NCBI RefSeq assembly: GCF_004000235.1
Contig: NZ_RCIO01000008.1
Location: 42,544 to 106,543, forward strand
DNA: 64,000 nt
Reading direction: 5' to 3'
DNA from: Mesorhizobium sp. Z1-4
GTDB taxonomy: Bacteria > Pseudomonadota > Alphaproteobacteria > Rhizobiales > Rhizobiaceae
The translations under genes and the position numbers were made by a program. Numbering within the stretch: position 1 is the first letter of the stretch; each line of letters opens with the position of its first letter. This document shows positions 18,523-25,965 of the stretch, piece after piece. The notes under the pieces were generated by a model. That model had not been told where the DNA came from. It searched no databases and worked only from the letters and a program-made list of their open reading frames with translations.

Positions 18523-18933
18523 TCAGGCCGAAGGCTCGGTCACGGCCCTGAACCTCAGCAGACCGTGGTGCACGGACTGGTCTTCATCGAAGCGCACCTC
18601 GGAAAATTCGAGGCGCAGATTGACAAGCTCATGCCCGTCGAGCGCCAGGTCGGCTTTGTTGAGCCGCTCGCCCACCGCGTCGACCAGCGCATGCGCTTCC
18701 TTCTTGCCCTTGCCTTTCGACCAGACATGCAGCGTCAGCAGCTGCTCGGTGCCGCTCTCGGTGCCCGTGCTCCAATCGTAGATGCTGGTCCGGCCGAAGG
18801 TGATGTAGGGAAACGGAACGTTCGGCGGCGCGTGGTCGTAGACGCGAGCGCTGCCAAGCAGCGCAAGCACGCCGGCATCTCCGGACAATGCCGTGTGGAT
18901 GGCCTTCTGGACTTCAGCGGCTGGCGCGGTCAT
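18523..18933 (-). CDS. Tail terminator protein, DUF3168 family (g8 type)
   Basis: 136 residues of the DUF3168 family (VQKAIHTALSGDAGVLALLG, PYITFGRTSIYDWSTGT, HVWSKGKGKKEAHALVDAV). This is the tail-terminator position in the RcGTA order. Its start lies inside the 3' end of the small gene at 18914-19093. Confidence 0.92.
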   Translation of the reverse strand: MTAPAAEVQKAIHTALSGDAGVLALLGSARVYDHAPPNVPFPYITFGRTSIYDWSTGTESGTEQLLTLHVWSKGKGKKEAHALVDAVGERLNKADLALDGHELVNLRLEFSEVRFDEDQSVHHGLLRFRAVTEPSA

Positions 18934-19093
18934 CGCGGCGTGCCTTCAGTCGGGGTGTTGTCGGTGCTTCGGTCGAGACCTTTGTATCTCGCCTGGCTTT
19001 CGCGGCGCTTTCGATCTCCTCGGCGAGACTATGGGCACGTCCCTTGAGGGCGCGCAACATGCCTTCCATCGTCAGCGTCATCGTCACGTTCAC
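18914..19093 (-). CDS. Small unrecognised GTA-operon protein between g7 and g8
   Basis: 59 codons from a GTG at 19093 that overlaps the g7-type stop as GTGA, with an AGGGAGG ribosome site 7 bases before it. An ATG at 19081 would give 55 residues. The product is short and highly charged (MLRALKGRAHSLAEEIESAA, then a threonine/arginine-rich tail). The coupling signals and frame use suggest a real gene. It overlaps the DUF3168 start by 20 bases. I do not recognise the family. It could be an assembly factor or a leader peptide for g8. Confidence 0.6.
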   Translation of the reverse strand: MNVTMTLTMEGMLRALKGRAHSLAEEIESAAKARRDTKVSTEAPTTPRLKARRDDRASR

Positions 19094-19425
19094 AGGCCGT
19101 CCTCCCTGGTTCTGCAGACCAGATAGCGCCCGGTCTCGTCCGGGTCGCTCACGGTCAGAATTTCGAAGATGCGGCCGCTGGCCGTGAAACGCATGCCGCT
19201 GGCCACGTCTGCGCGATGGCGGATCGTGAAGCGATGCGAGGCCGTCTCACGCGTCTGCCCGGCGCCGAACCGGCTCGTCGCGCCGACCGGCTCGATACGC
19301 GCGAAGACTGTCGCCACCTCCGCCCAGCTTTCCGTGTGACCGCCCAGCCCGTCGGGCGTCAGCGTTGCACTTTCCAGCGCAACCTCATGACGAAGCTGGC
19401 CGGGATCGATGAATTCAACCCTCAA
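19090..19425 (-). CDS. Head closure / head-tail adaptor protein (g7 type)
   Basis: 111 residues of the phage head-closure family: an N-terminal LRHEVALESATLTPDGLGGH and the core ASHRFTIRHRADVASGMRFTASGRIFEI are characteristic. It connects the portal-bound adaptor to the tail. It overlaps the upstream connector gene by 4 bases and the downstream small gene by 4. Confidence 0.93.
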   Translation of the reverse strand: MRVEFIDPGQLRHEVALESATLTPDGLGGHTESWAEVATVFARIEPVGATSRFGAGQTRETASHRFTIRHRADVASGMRFTASGRIFEILTVSDPDETGRYLVCRTREDGL

Positions 19426-19994
19426 TCCAGCCTCCGCGACATGAATGACGACAGAAGCCGGCTGTAGCCATCCGGCATCGAAACCGGCTGCTGGTCGGCA
19501 CCAAAGGAAGCGCGAAATTCGAACCAGTGCGACACCAGCATGAGCACGGCGCGCTTCAGCAGATCCGGAACATCCGTCGCAGCCTCGCCATAGCCGGCAG
19601 TGAAATCGACCTCGATGCCGTTGAGTGTGCGCAAGTCGCCTGGCGGCGTATCGAAATGCAACCTCGCCGGTCGCGAAAGCGCGTCGAGCTGATAGTCAGT
19701 GGCTGCGATCAGCGATGCCTCGCCGTCGGCGCCATATGCCGTCACGGCCGTCAGAGCGCGTATCGGCCCGCGGCGCAGCAGAACCAGCCCGTTCGGCGGT
19801 ATTCCGTCGAGCACGAGCCGCCAGTCCTGGTCGATCATGGCGAGCCCGGTGGTCGCTTCCACCTCTTCGCGCGCCGCGCGTATCAGCCCGCTGATCAGGT
19901 CGTCTTCGGAGCTGTGATCGATGCGCAGCGCGGCCTTGGCGTCGGCCAGCGTCACCGGCTCGACGTCTGGACCCGCGGTCCGGAAGAGCGTCAT
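19422..19994 (-). CDS. Head-tail connector protein (g6 type, gp6-like)
   Basis: 190 residues. DAKAALRIDHSSEDDLISGLIRAAREEVEATTG is the signature of gp6-like head-tail connector adaptors that bind beneath the portal. The rest is beta-rich (DWRLVLDGIPPNGLVLLRRG). It is separated from the capsid gene by 107 bases holding two hairpins. Confidence 0.93.
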   Translation of the reverse strand: MTLFRTAGPDVEPVTLADAKAALRIDHSSEDDLISGLIRAAREEVEATTGLAMIDQDWRLVLDGIPPNGLVLLRRGPIRALTAVTAYGADGEASLIAATDYQLDALSRPARLHFDTPPGDLRTLNGIEVDFTAGYGEAATDVPDLLKRAVLMLVSHWFEFRASFGADQQPVSMPDGYSRLLSSFMSRRLD

Positions 19995-20024
19995 GCAAAT
20001 ATCCGTGTGTCAGGAATGGAGGGA

Positions 20025-20056
20025 GCGGTCCCGGCGGGAGGGAAAACCGGGACCGC
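20025..20056 (-). terminator. Post-capsid stem-loop 2
   Basis: A perfect 10-bp stem (GCGGTCCCGG with CCGGGACCGC) encloses a 12-base purine-rich loop, between the capsid and connector genes. There is no T-run after it on the minus strand, so it is more likely a partial terminator, RNA-stabilising hairpin or processing site than a full terminator. Confidence 0.6.
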
Positions 20057-20069
20057 CTCGGCACCTATG

Positions 20070-20093
20070 CCGGCGGCAGGGGTGGACCGCCGG
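20070..20093 (-). terminator. Post-capsid stem-loop 1
   Basis: CCGGCGG and CCGCCGG arms (7 bp) around a 10-base loop, starting 8 bases after the capsid stop codon. Together with the stem-loop at 20025-20056 it forms a tandem structured element immediately 3' of the most highly needed particle protein. Confidence 0.55.
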
Positions 20094-20101
20094 CAACGGA
20101 G

Positions 20102-21367
20102 TTACGCGGTGCCGAATTTGAGCAGCTTGATCGCGTCGAAATCCTGCACGCCGCCACCAACGCGCTTCGTCACGTAGAAGAGCACATAGGGTTTGGCGGA
20201 ATAGGGATCGCGCAGTACCCGCACGCCGGTGCGGTCGACCACCAGGTAGCCGCGCGCGAAGTCGCCGAACGCCACCGGCGTCGTGTCGGAGCCTATGTCA
20301 GGCATGTCCTCGGCTTCCACCACCGGGAAGCCCATCAGCATGGCGCGGCTGCCGGGTGCCGCAGGCGGCATCCAGATGTAATTACCCTGGTCGTCCTTCA
20401 GCTTGCGAAGTGCGGCCTGCGTCTTGCGGTTGAGCACCCAGTTGGCGTTCTGCCGGTAGCCGGCTTTCAGCGCGTAGATCAGATCGATCAGCACATCCGC
20501 TGGATCGGAAGCGGCAAAGTCGCCGTCCACGCCGGTCGCCACATAACCGATCTTGTCCCAGGCCCAGCTGGCTTCGGCCACTTGCGTGTAGTCGAGGAAG
20601 CCCTTCGGCTTGTTGGTGCCGTCGCCGGAGATGAAGGCTGCGCCCTCCTGCTCGGCAAACGCTACCTCGATTTCCGCCGCCAGCCACTGGTCGATATCGA
20701 CAACGGCGTCTTCAAGCAGCGTCGCGGTCGCCGCCGGCATCGCGTAGAGCTCGGCGGTTGGAAACTGCAGCTCGTCCAGCGTCGGCGTGTTGGTCTGCGC
20801 GCGGCTTGCGGTTTCGGCCACCCAGCCGACAGAGGGCCCGGTGATCGCAAACGGCTTCTTCAGCACCGCGCCTGACACCTGCCGCACGGACGCGATCGAC
20901 CGGATCGGCGACAGCGTGGAGAGCCTGCGGCCGATTTCGCGCTCCGTCTCGTCCGGAACCAGATAGCCGCCATCGGCCGGCGTGCCGTAGGACATCGCCT
21001 TCGCCTCGACCGAGCGCAGGCCGCGCTCCTCACCCTTGCGCACATAGGCATCAAATGCCTCGTGATGCTCGAGTGCGACTGGCGAAAGATCGAACCCGCC
21101 GTCGAGCTGCGGGCGCGAACGCTTCAGCACCAGCCGGTCGATAGCGCGCTTCTGTTCGTCGAGCGCGCGCGAAACGCGATCCACCTTGTCGGAAGTGATC
21201 ACGTCCGCGCTCATGCGCGCTTCGATCTGCTGCAGGCGCTCGTCATTCGCCTCCTTGAAGCTCTCGAAGGAGGTCATGAAGGTGTCGAAGGCGTCGTTCA
21301 GTTCATGCGTGGTCGCGCTTTTGGTTTCCGGCGCGCCTGCCGGGCTCAGCTCTTGCATCTCAGGCAT
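20102..21367 (-). CDS. Major capsid protein, HK97 family (g5 type)
   Basis: 421 residues from ATG 21367, which overlaps the protease stop by 8 bases; ATGs at 21394 and 21358 are alternatives. An N-terminal coiled-coil delta domain (about 1-95; SFESFKEANDERLQQIEARM) is followed by the HK97 coat fold (TPADGGYLVPDETEREI, FISGDGTNKPKGFL, LPVVEAEDMP-like region). The delta domain is removed by the g4-type protease during head maturation. The product forms the capsid shell that carries random host DNA. Confidence 0.95.
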   Translation of the reverse strand: MPEMQELSPAGAPETKSATTHELNDAFDTFMTSFESFKEANDERLQQIEARMSADVITSDKVDRVSRALDEQKRAIDRLVLKRSRPQLDGGFDLSPVALEHHEAFDAYVRKGEERGLRSVEAKAMSYGTPADGGYLVPDETEREIGRRLSTLSPIRSIASVRQVSGAVLKKPFAITGPSVGWVAETASRAQTNTPTLDELQFPTAELYAMPAATATLLEDAVVDIDQWLAAEIEVAFAEQEGAAFISGDGTNKPKGFLDYTQVAEASWAWDKIGYVATGVDGDFAASDPADVLIDLIYALKAGYRQNANWVLNRKTQAALRKLKDDQGNYIWMPPAAPGSRAMLMGFPVVEAEDMPDIGSDTTPVAFGDFARGYLVVDRTGVRVLRDPYSAKPYVLFYVTKRVGGGVQDFDAIKLLKFGTA

Positions 21368-21950
21368 TTCCTTTCGTTGAGCAGACGGTTTCATTCAGCA
21401 TCCGCGTTGCGCGGCGGATGGAGGCCATCAGCCGGTCAGGGGCGAACTCTTCGATTGGCGCACGGCGGCGGCTCTTCACGGACTCGACCCGCGCCTCAGG
21501 CAGCATCGGAAAAGTGACGACGGAGATTTCCCAGAGATCCGCCTCCAGGATGCGCCGCACGCCGGACTTGGTTTCCTTGCGGGCACGCACCGTGCGAAAG
21601 CCGATCGACAGCCCGTCCAGCGCGCCGCCGCGCATCAGCGCATGCACTTCACGCGCCTTGGCGGAGTCCAGCGCGAGCTGGCCACGCACGAAGAGCCCGC
21701 GCGCGTCCTCACGCACCTCGCTCCAGGCTCCGATCGGCGCCGCGGGGTCATGCTGGAAGAGCATGCGGATGCCAGACGCGCCCCGCCTCGAAAGCGATCT
21801 CGCAAACGCGCCGCGCTCCACGATGTCGCGGCCGAGATCGACGCGCCCGAACAGGCTGGCATAGCCTGAGAACGACCCGTCGCTCTCGACGTCGCCCAGC
21901 CGCAATTCCACACGTTTGCGCTCGCCAGCCAGCATCTGCCGGTGACCCAT
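21360..21950 (-). CDS. HK97-family prohead protease (g4 type)
   Basis: 196 residues. The U35-type maturation protease features are visible: FSGYASLFGRVDLGRDIVERGAF, a catalytic-histidine region FQHDPAAPIG and a serine region GLSIGFRTVRARK. It cleaves the capsid delta domain. It is located between the g3.5-like gene and the capsid gene, overlapping the latter. Confidence 0.94.
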   Translation of the reverse strand: MGHRQMLAGERKRVELRLGDVESDGSFSGYASLFGRVDLGRDIVERGAFARSLSRRGASGIRMLFQHDPAAPIGAWSEVREDARGLFVRGQLALDSAKAREVHALMRGGALDGLSIGFRTVRARKETKSGVRRILEADLWEISVVTFPMLPEARVESVKSRRRAPIEEFAPDRLMASIRRATRMLNETVCSTKGNA

Positions 21951-21978
21951 TGTCTGTCTCCGAATTTTGAATTGAACG

Positions 21979-22287
21979 TCAGTTGCGCCGGGGCTTGGTC
22001 AGCACGCGCATGATCAGACCCAGCGCCCACCAGGCGCACAGGCTTGCCGCCGCCGAACCCATCAGCATCAGCTCTCCCGGCCCCAGCGCGCCGGCAATGC
22101 CGAGCTCGGCCGAAATCTTCAGGCCCGCCGTACCGCCAAAGACCAGCCCGCAGGCGACGCCGACCGCGAAGCGTATGGCGGCCTCGCGGCGGTCATCAGG
22201 CAGCACATAAGCGAGCGAGATTGCCGACCCCGCAATGGCTCCGCCGGCCTTGGCAAGCCAAAGCCATAAGGTTTCGGTTTCGGTCAT
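21979..22287 (-). CDS. DUF6107 membrane protein (g3.5-like)
   Basis: 102 residues from ATG 22287; upstream codons belong to the overlapping intergenic reading. Three membrane segments are predicted (GGAIAGSAISLAYVL, AVGVACGLVFGGTAGLKI, LMLMGSAAASLCAWWALGLIM). It matches the DUF6107 family found at the g3.5 position of rhizobial GTA clusters. Function unknown; a role in particle assembly at the membrane or in release is possible. It follows the foreign-looking insert by 10 bases. Confidence 0.8.
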   Translation of the reverse strand: MTETETLWLWLAKAGGAIAGSAISLAYVLPDDRREAAIRFAVGVACGLVFGGTAGLKISAELGIAGALGPGELMLMGSAAASLCAWWALGLIMRVLTKPRRN

Positions 22288-22297
22288 GGTCGATTGT

Positions 22298-22558
22298 TTA
22301 GTCGTGTTCTTCGCGATCGAGTTGCACCAACAGCTCGGCAACCCGCCTTGCCCGCTCGCGGTTTGGCACCAGGCCCATTTCGGTCGTTTCGATCCTGATC
22401 AGATACGCTTCGATATCGCGGGCAGATGAGCCGCTTGCGAGCAGCGCATGGAGACGCCCGGCATACGCATCGTACTCGTCATCAGCGCCCGCCTGATCGT
22501 TGATCCCGATCGGGTCCCAATCGTTCAGCAGAACCTTGCGGACTTTCTCGTAGGTCAC
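22298..22558 (-). CDS. DUF1871-like small acidic protein, candidate immunity protein
   Basis: 86 residues from a GTG that overlaps the upstream stop as GTGA. It starts TYEKVRKVLLNDWDPIGI and continues with DDEYDAYAGRLHALL and ETTEMGL. This WDPIGI...DEYD...EMGL layout is the one I associate with DUF1871-type proteins, often found as immunity partners in polymorphic toxin loci. It is all-helical and cytoplasmic. It is the third gene of the insert between portal and g3.5. Immunity function is inferred from type and position, not shown. Confidence 0.65.
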   Translation of the reverse strand: MTYEKVRKVLLNDWDPIGINDQAGADDEYDAYAGRLHALLASGSSARDIEAYLIRIETTEMGLVPNRERARRVAELLVQLDREEHD

Positions 22559-22902
22559 TGGCCTGTATCGCCAGGATCGCGCAAATAGAGCTGGTTCTGG
22601 TCATCCAGATCAAGGATCTTGCCTTCGAAGCGACGATGGTTCGCCTCGCTGACCGCGAAGATGACCTGCCGCCCGAATGCTTCCTGGGCGCCAGCCACCA
22701 CCGCCCGTTTTTCCGATTGGCGATGAAATCCGATAGCGACATTTCCTTTGTCGGGGCTGGTTCCCAGCATGTAACCCCATCCGAAGCCTAGAATGGCTGC
22801 GGGATCATCCGGGTAACGCTCGTTGAAACTATCCTCCAGCTCCTCAAGGCGCCGTCGAGCTGCGTCCGACAAGGAGAAGTTGATCGGCAATATGTCGCTC
22901 AT
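22555..22902 (-). CDS. Unrecognised insert protein, possible second immunity or accessory protein
   Basis: 115 residues from ATG 22902 (MSDILPINFSLSDAARRRLE). A longer reading to 22986 would start inside the preceding gene and is disfavoured, although the ribosome site (GGTGGA) is distant. The protein is soluble. It has a helical N-terminus, an aromatic stretch ILGFGWGYMLG and a C-terminal part (VIFAVSEANHRRFEGKILDL) that faintly recalls HesB/IscA-like folds, but without conserved cysteines. It is coupled to the DUF1871-like gene by a GTGA overlap. I do not recognise a family. Confidence 0.65.
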   Translation of the reverse strand: MSDILPINFSLSDAARRRLEELEDSFNERYPDDPAAILGFGWGYMLGTSPDKGNVAIGFHRQSEKRAVVAGAQEAFGRQVIFAVSEANHRRFEGKILDLDDQNQLYLRDPGDTGQ

Positions 22903-22925
22903 GTCGTGATACTCAAATCCACCGA

Positions 22926-23324
22926 CTAGTTGTCGTTCAATAGTCGACCGTGCGTCGTTGCTGACCAGTGTAGGGATGGCCAACATACGTCGCCGACCAA
23001 AGGTCCATCAACCACAACGGAAAAACTCGAGAATTTGTAGACACATAACTTGTTCCTGCCCCTTCCCAGTTGTGCAACTAGAGTGCCAAAATCCCCAGCG
23101 TTGGCTAGCCTAGGCGACGATGATGTCCCCGGATTGGACCTTGCATGCTCATTCGACCATTGCCCGCCGTCGGAGTTGCCTGCCGGCACCCGAGGCTGGC
23201 TTGCCCAGTTCGGATTGAACTTTAGCGCAGCACGCACCCGCTCCGCTGCAAGATGCAGCCGGAACCGAGCGGCATCATCGCGCAAACGCGCCTCGGCGAT
23301 AGTCGCCAGAAGCGCGACACTCAT
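22926..23324 (-). CDS. Toxin-like cargo protein with RVPAGNxDGGQW linker
   Basis: 132 residues; the ATG overlaps the portal stop as ATGA. The N-terminal part (about 1-40) is arginine/alanine-rich and helical with GTA-like composition. At about 44-56 comes RVPAGNSDGGQWS, a linker I associate with rhizobial phage and GTA proteins bearing variable C-terminal domains. The rest (LCVYKFSSFSVVVDGP, two cysteines, ending THGRLLNDN) is unrelated in style, and its DNA has much lower GC than the portal gene. No signal peptide or membrane segment is seen. It is probably a variable effector joined to a conserved head-module leader; activity unknown. Confidence 0.65.
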   Translation of the reverse strand: MSVALLATIAEARLRDDAARFRLHLAAERVRAALKFNPNWASQPRVPAGNSDGGQWSNEHARSNPGTSSSPRLANAGDFGTLVAQLGRGRNKLCVYKFSSFSVVVDGPLVGDVCWPSLHWSATTHGRLLNDN

Positions 23325-24499
23325 CGGCCTTCACCCCGTGCGCCATACCCCACCGCCTCCCGCTTTTCATCGTCGGTCAGGAAGCTTGCGCCTTCGAGGC
23401 GCGCCCACAGCGCATCGCGCTCTGCCGATAGGCCCTCGATCCGGTCGATGTCGAGATCGAGGCGCAGCCCCTCGCCGAAGCGCGCGCCGAGCCAGGCAGT
23501 GAATTCGGCCGCCACCCGCAGCGCCAGCGGCAATACGGTCAGGCGATAGAAAGCGCGGTTCGCCTCCTGATAGTTCGAATAGGTGTTGTCGCCGGGGATG
23601 CCCAGCATCATCGGCGGCACACCGAAGGCGAGCGCGATATCGCGGCTTGCGCCGTTGCGCGCCTCCACGAAATCCATGTCCTTCGGCGTCAGGCCCATCG
23701 CTTTCCAGTCGAGCCCGCCTTCCAGCAGCAGCGGCCGGCCGGCGCGGGCAGCACCGGTGTAGCCGTCTTCCAACTCGGCCTTGAGCCGCGAGAACTGCTC
23801 TTCGGTCAGGTTGCCGCCGTCCTTCGGCGCGTAGACCAGCGCGCCCGACGGCCTTGCCGAATTGTCGAGCAGCGCCTTGTTCCAGCGTCCTGATGCATTG
23901 TGCAAGTCGAGAGCGGTGAGTGCCGCCTCGATCGGCGGAAAGCCGTAATGGTCGTCGAGCGGGTGGAATGTCGTCAGATGCAGCGCGCCGCCTTCGCCCT
24001 CATTGCCCAGAGAAATACGCCGTTTGGCGCTACCCGTCCGGTATTCGAGCGCGGTCGGCCAGCCTTCCGCGTCGGCCACGACCGTCACCCGGTCGGGCCG
24101 CAGCAAATGAAGCTCGCGCGCCTCTGAGCCGGCCTCGACCAGCTCGCAATACGCGTTCCCGGAAATCAGCAGATGCCCGTAAAGCGTTTCCAGAAAGCTC
24201 GCGCCCGACTGGCGTGCGTTCGGCCGCGCCAGCAATTCCAGAAACGGGTGCTGCTGCAGCTCCGAGGCGCTCTCGTAGAGCAGCCAGGGAATGGCGGAGG
24301 CAGCTTCTGAAATCAACCGCACGCAGCGATGCGCGACCGGGTTGCGCATGAAGCCCTCGCGCGCCAGCGTCGCATAATCGCGCCGCGTCCAGATCGCCTC
24401 GCCTTGCATGTGCAGTGCAACGAAACCCGGTGTTGCGTCCTTCTTTTCGGCAGCCGCAATCGTTCCGGGGCGCCTCGCCCAGGGCCAGTTGAATTGCAT
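23321..24499 (-). CDS. Portal protein, HK97 family (g3 type)
   Basis: 392 residues from ATG 24499, with a TGAGGA ribosome site upstream; the longer reading to 24571 passes through the octamer repeat and is rejected. Portal signatures include NPVAHRCVRLISEAASAIPW, LLISGNAYCELV, HPLDDHYGFPPIEAAL and FGVPPMMLGIPGDNTYSNYQEANRAFYR. It forms the dodecameric ring for DNA entry and exit. Downstream it overlaps the toxin-like gene by 4 bases; upstream a 24521-24632 repeat separates it from terminase. Confidence 0.95.
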   Translation of the reverse strand: MQFNWPWARRPGTIAAAEKKDATPGFVALHMQGEAIWTRRDYATLAREGFMRNPVAHRCVRLISEAASAIPWLLYESASELQQHPFLELLARPNARQSGASFLETLYGHLLISGNAYCELVEAGSEARELHLLRPDRVTVVADAEGWPTALEYRTGSAKRRISLGNEGEGGALHLTTFHPLDDHYGFPPIEAALTALDLHNASGRWNKALLDNSARPSGALVYAPKDGGNLTEEQFSRLKAELEDGYTGAARAGRPLLLEGGLDWKAMGLTPKDMDFVEARNGASRDIALAFGVPPMMLGIPGDNTYSNYQEANRAFYRLTVLPLALRVAAEFTAWLGARFGEGLRLDLDIDRIEGLSAERDALWARLEGASFLTDDEKREAVGYGARGEGR

Positions 24500-24520
24500 G
24501 TCAGATGGTTCCTCAGTTTC

Positions 24521-24632
24521 GAGGGCAGTACGGCAACATGGCAGTAGGGCAATAGGTCTGCGATTGGGCAATGCGGCCGATGTCGGCCTCCATACTGCCC
24601 TGCTGCCTTACTGCCTTACTGCCCTATTGCCC
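24521..24632. repeat. Octamer-repeat inverted element at terminase/portal junction
   Basis: The left arm (24523-24554) is four contiguous octamers of consensus GGGCARTA. The right arm (24593-24632) is five contiguous octamers of the complement, TAYTGCCY. The arms form a long imperfect inverted repeat around a centre holding the palindrome GGCCGA-TG-TCGGCC (24575-24588). The right arm covers the terminase stop codon, so the last residues (RAIGQ) are encoded by repeat units. Octamer size and the lack of spacers exclude CRISPR. It resembles an intergenic miniature repeat that landed in the operon; the transcript could fold into a strong hairpin. Confidence 0.85.
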
Positions 24633-25965
24633 TGACTTTCGGTTCTCCCCGCCCCGCGATCAGCAGTTCCGTGATCGCCCACACCAACGCATCGACGCGG
24701 TCCGGCGAGCGGCCGTTGGACAGTCCGTCGGGGCCGAAGTCGCACATTTCATCTTCCAGTTCGGGCATGCGCTTCGCGTGGTGCACCCTGCCCTGTTCGT
24801 AGAGCGCGGCCACCGGTTCGGCGCGCAGCCATTTGCCGCGTTTCGCCCTCACCGGCTTCACCGGCACATCGGGATCGACCATGCGGATCACCGTCGCCAC
24901 CATGTCGCCGCCCTGGTTCACCTCGGCGACGATGTTGTCGGCCTCATATCGATGGTAGAATCCTACGGCCTTCGCTGCCCATTCGGTCGGGCTGGCGGAG
25001 GCAATCGTGCCATCGGCCAGCACGAGGGCGTCGCCATTCATTGTCGTGCCCGCAACGACGATGCCGCAGGCCGCCGACCCGGCATGACCAGTCGCTGACG
25101 GGTCGACCGCAACGACGATGCGCTTCAGTTCGTGTGGCGCGCCGCCAGTCAGCGCCTCGAGCGCGGCGCGGTTCCACAGTGCGTCAGGACGGTCATCGAT
25201 CAGCTCTCCGTCGATCTCCTGGCGGCCGAGGCGCGTTCCGCCGTAGCGCTCCTCAAGTGCTGCCAGAAATCCCGGCGCCAGATTTCCCGCATTGTCATGT
25301 GTTTTCAGCCGCCGCGCGACAACGCCACGGTCGTCCAGCAGCCGCCGCAGGATCGGCACCGGCTTCGGTGTCGTCGTTATGATCTGGCGTGGCCGCTCGC
25401 CCAGCCGCAGCGCAAATTGCAGCATGTCATACGTCGCGTCGGCGTGCCGCCATTTGCAGATCTCGTCACACCAGGCCGCCTCGAACTGCGGCCCGCGCAG
25501 GCTGTCCGGGTCCTCCGCCGAAAAAGCCTGCGCCACCGCGCCGCTTGCCGGCCAGACCAGCCGCCGGCGACTTGTCTCATATTTCGGTCGGTCGCCGCGG
25601 GCGATCGTGGCGATGCCCGACGGCCCTTCGATCATCACCTCGCGCGCATCGCCCAACGTTTCGGCAACAAGCGCGATCTGGCCGTAGCGGCTCAGCGAAA
25701 AGGGCGCCAAACCCAGTACAAGAGCATTCACCCATTCGGCGCCGAGCCTCGTTTTACCCGCACCGCGCCCACCGAGCACCAGCCAGCGATCCGGCGCGCC
25801 GCCGAACGGGTATTGCCAGCTTATCGCGTTGGAGACCCACTCATTTTCAATGAGTGCTGCCTCATCCTGCGTCAGCCCGCCCGGCCACGATTTCTTCGGC
25901 GAAGAAGCGCGCGAGTTCCACGATACGCTCGTCGATACGGCGCAGGATGTCGGCCTTTTCGGCAT
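24616..25965 (-). CDS. Terminase large subunit (g2 type)
   Basis: 449 residues if the ATG at 25965 is used, which overlaps the small subunit gene by 104 bases; an ATG at 26007 or a non-ATG start near the small-subunit stop (GLTQDEAALIE) is possible. Walker A LGGRGAGKTRLGAEW, a Walker B-like AAWCDEICKW and RuvC-type nuclease motifs (IVVAVDPSATGH, VAEVNQGGDMV, DRVDALVWAITEL) are present. It is the motor that packages DNA into the head, non-specifically in GTAs. The C-terminus runs into the octamer repeat. Confidence 0.93.
   Translation of the reverse strand: MPKRPTSCAVSTSVSWNSRASSPKKSWPGGLTQDEAALIENEWVSNAISWQYPFGGAPDRWLVLGGRGAGKTRLGAEWVNALVLGLAPFSLSRYGQIALVAETLGDAREVMIEGPSGIATIARGDRPKYETSRRRLVWPASGAVAQAFSAEDPDSLRGPQFEAAWCDEICKWRHADATYDMLQFALRLGERPRQIITTTPKPVPILRRLLDDRGVVARRLKTHDNAGNLAPGFLAALEERYGGTRLGRQEIDGELIDDRPDALWNRAALEALTGGAPHELKRIVVAVDPSATGHAGSAACGIVVAGTTMNGDALVLADGTIASASPTEWAAKAVGFYHRYEADNIVAEVNQGGDMVATVIRMVDPDVPVKPVRAKRGKWLRAEPVAALYEQGRVHHAKRMPELEDEMCDFGPDGLSNGRSPDRVDALVWAITELLIAGRGEPKVRAIGQ

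Noticed and set aside
24521..24632. CRISPR array
   Set aside because: Repeat units are 8 bases and contiguous with no spacers; the arrangement is an inverted repeat.
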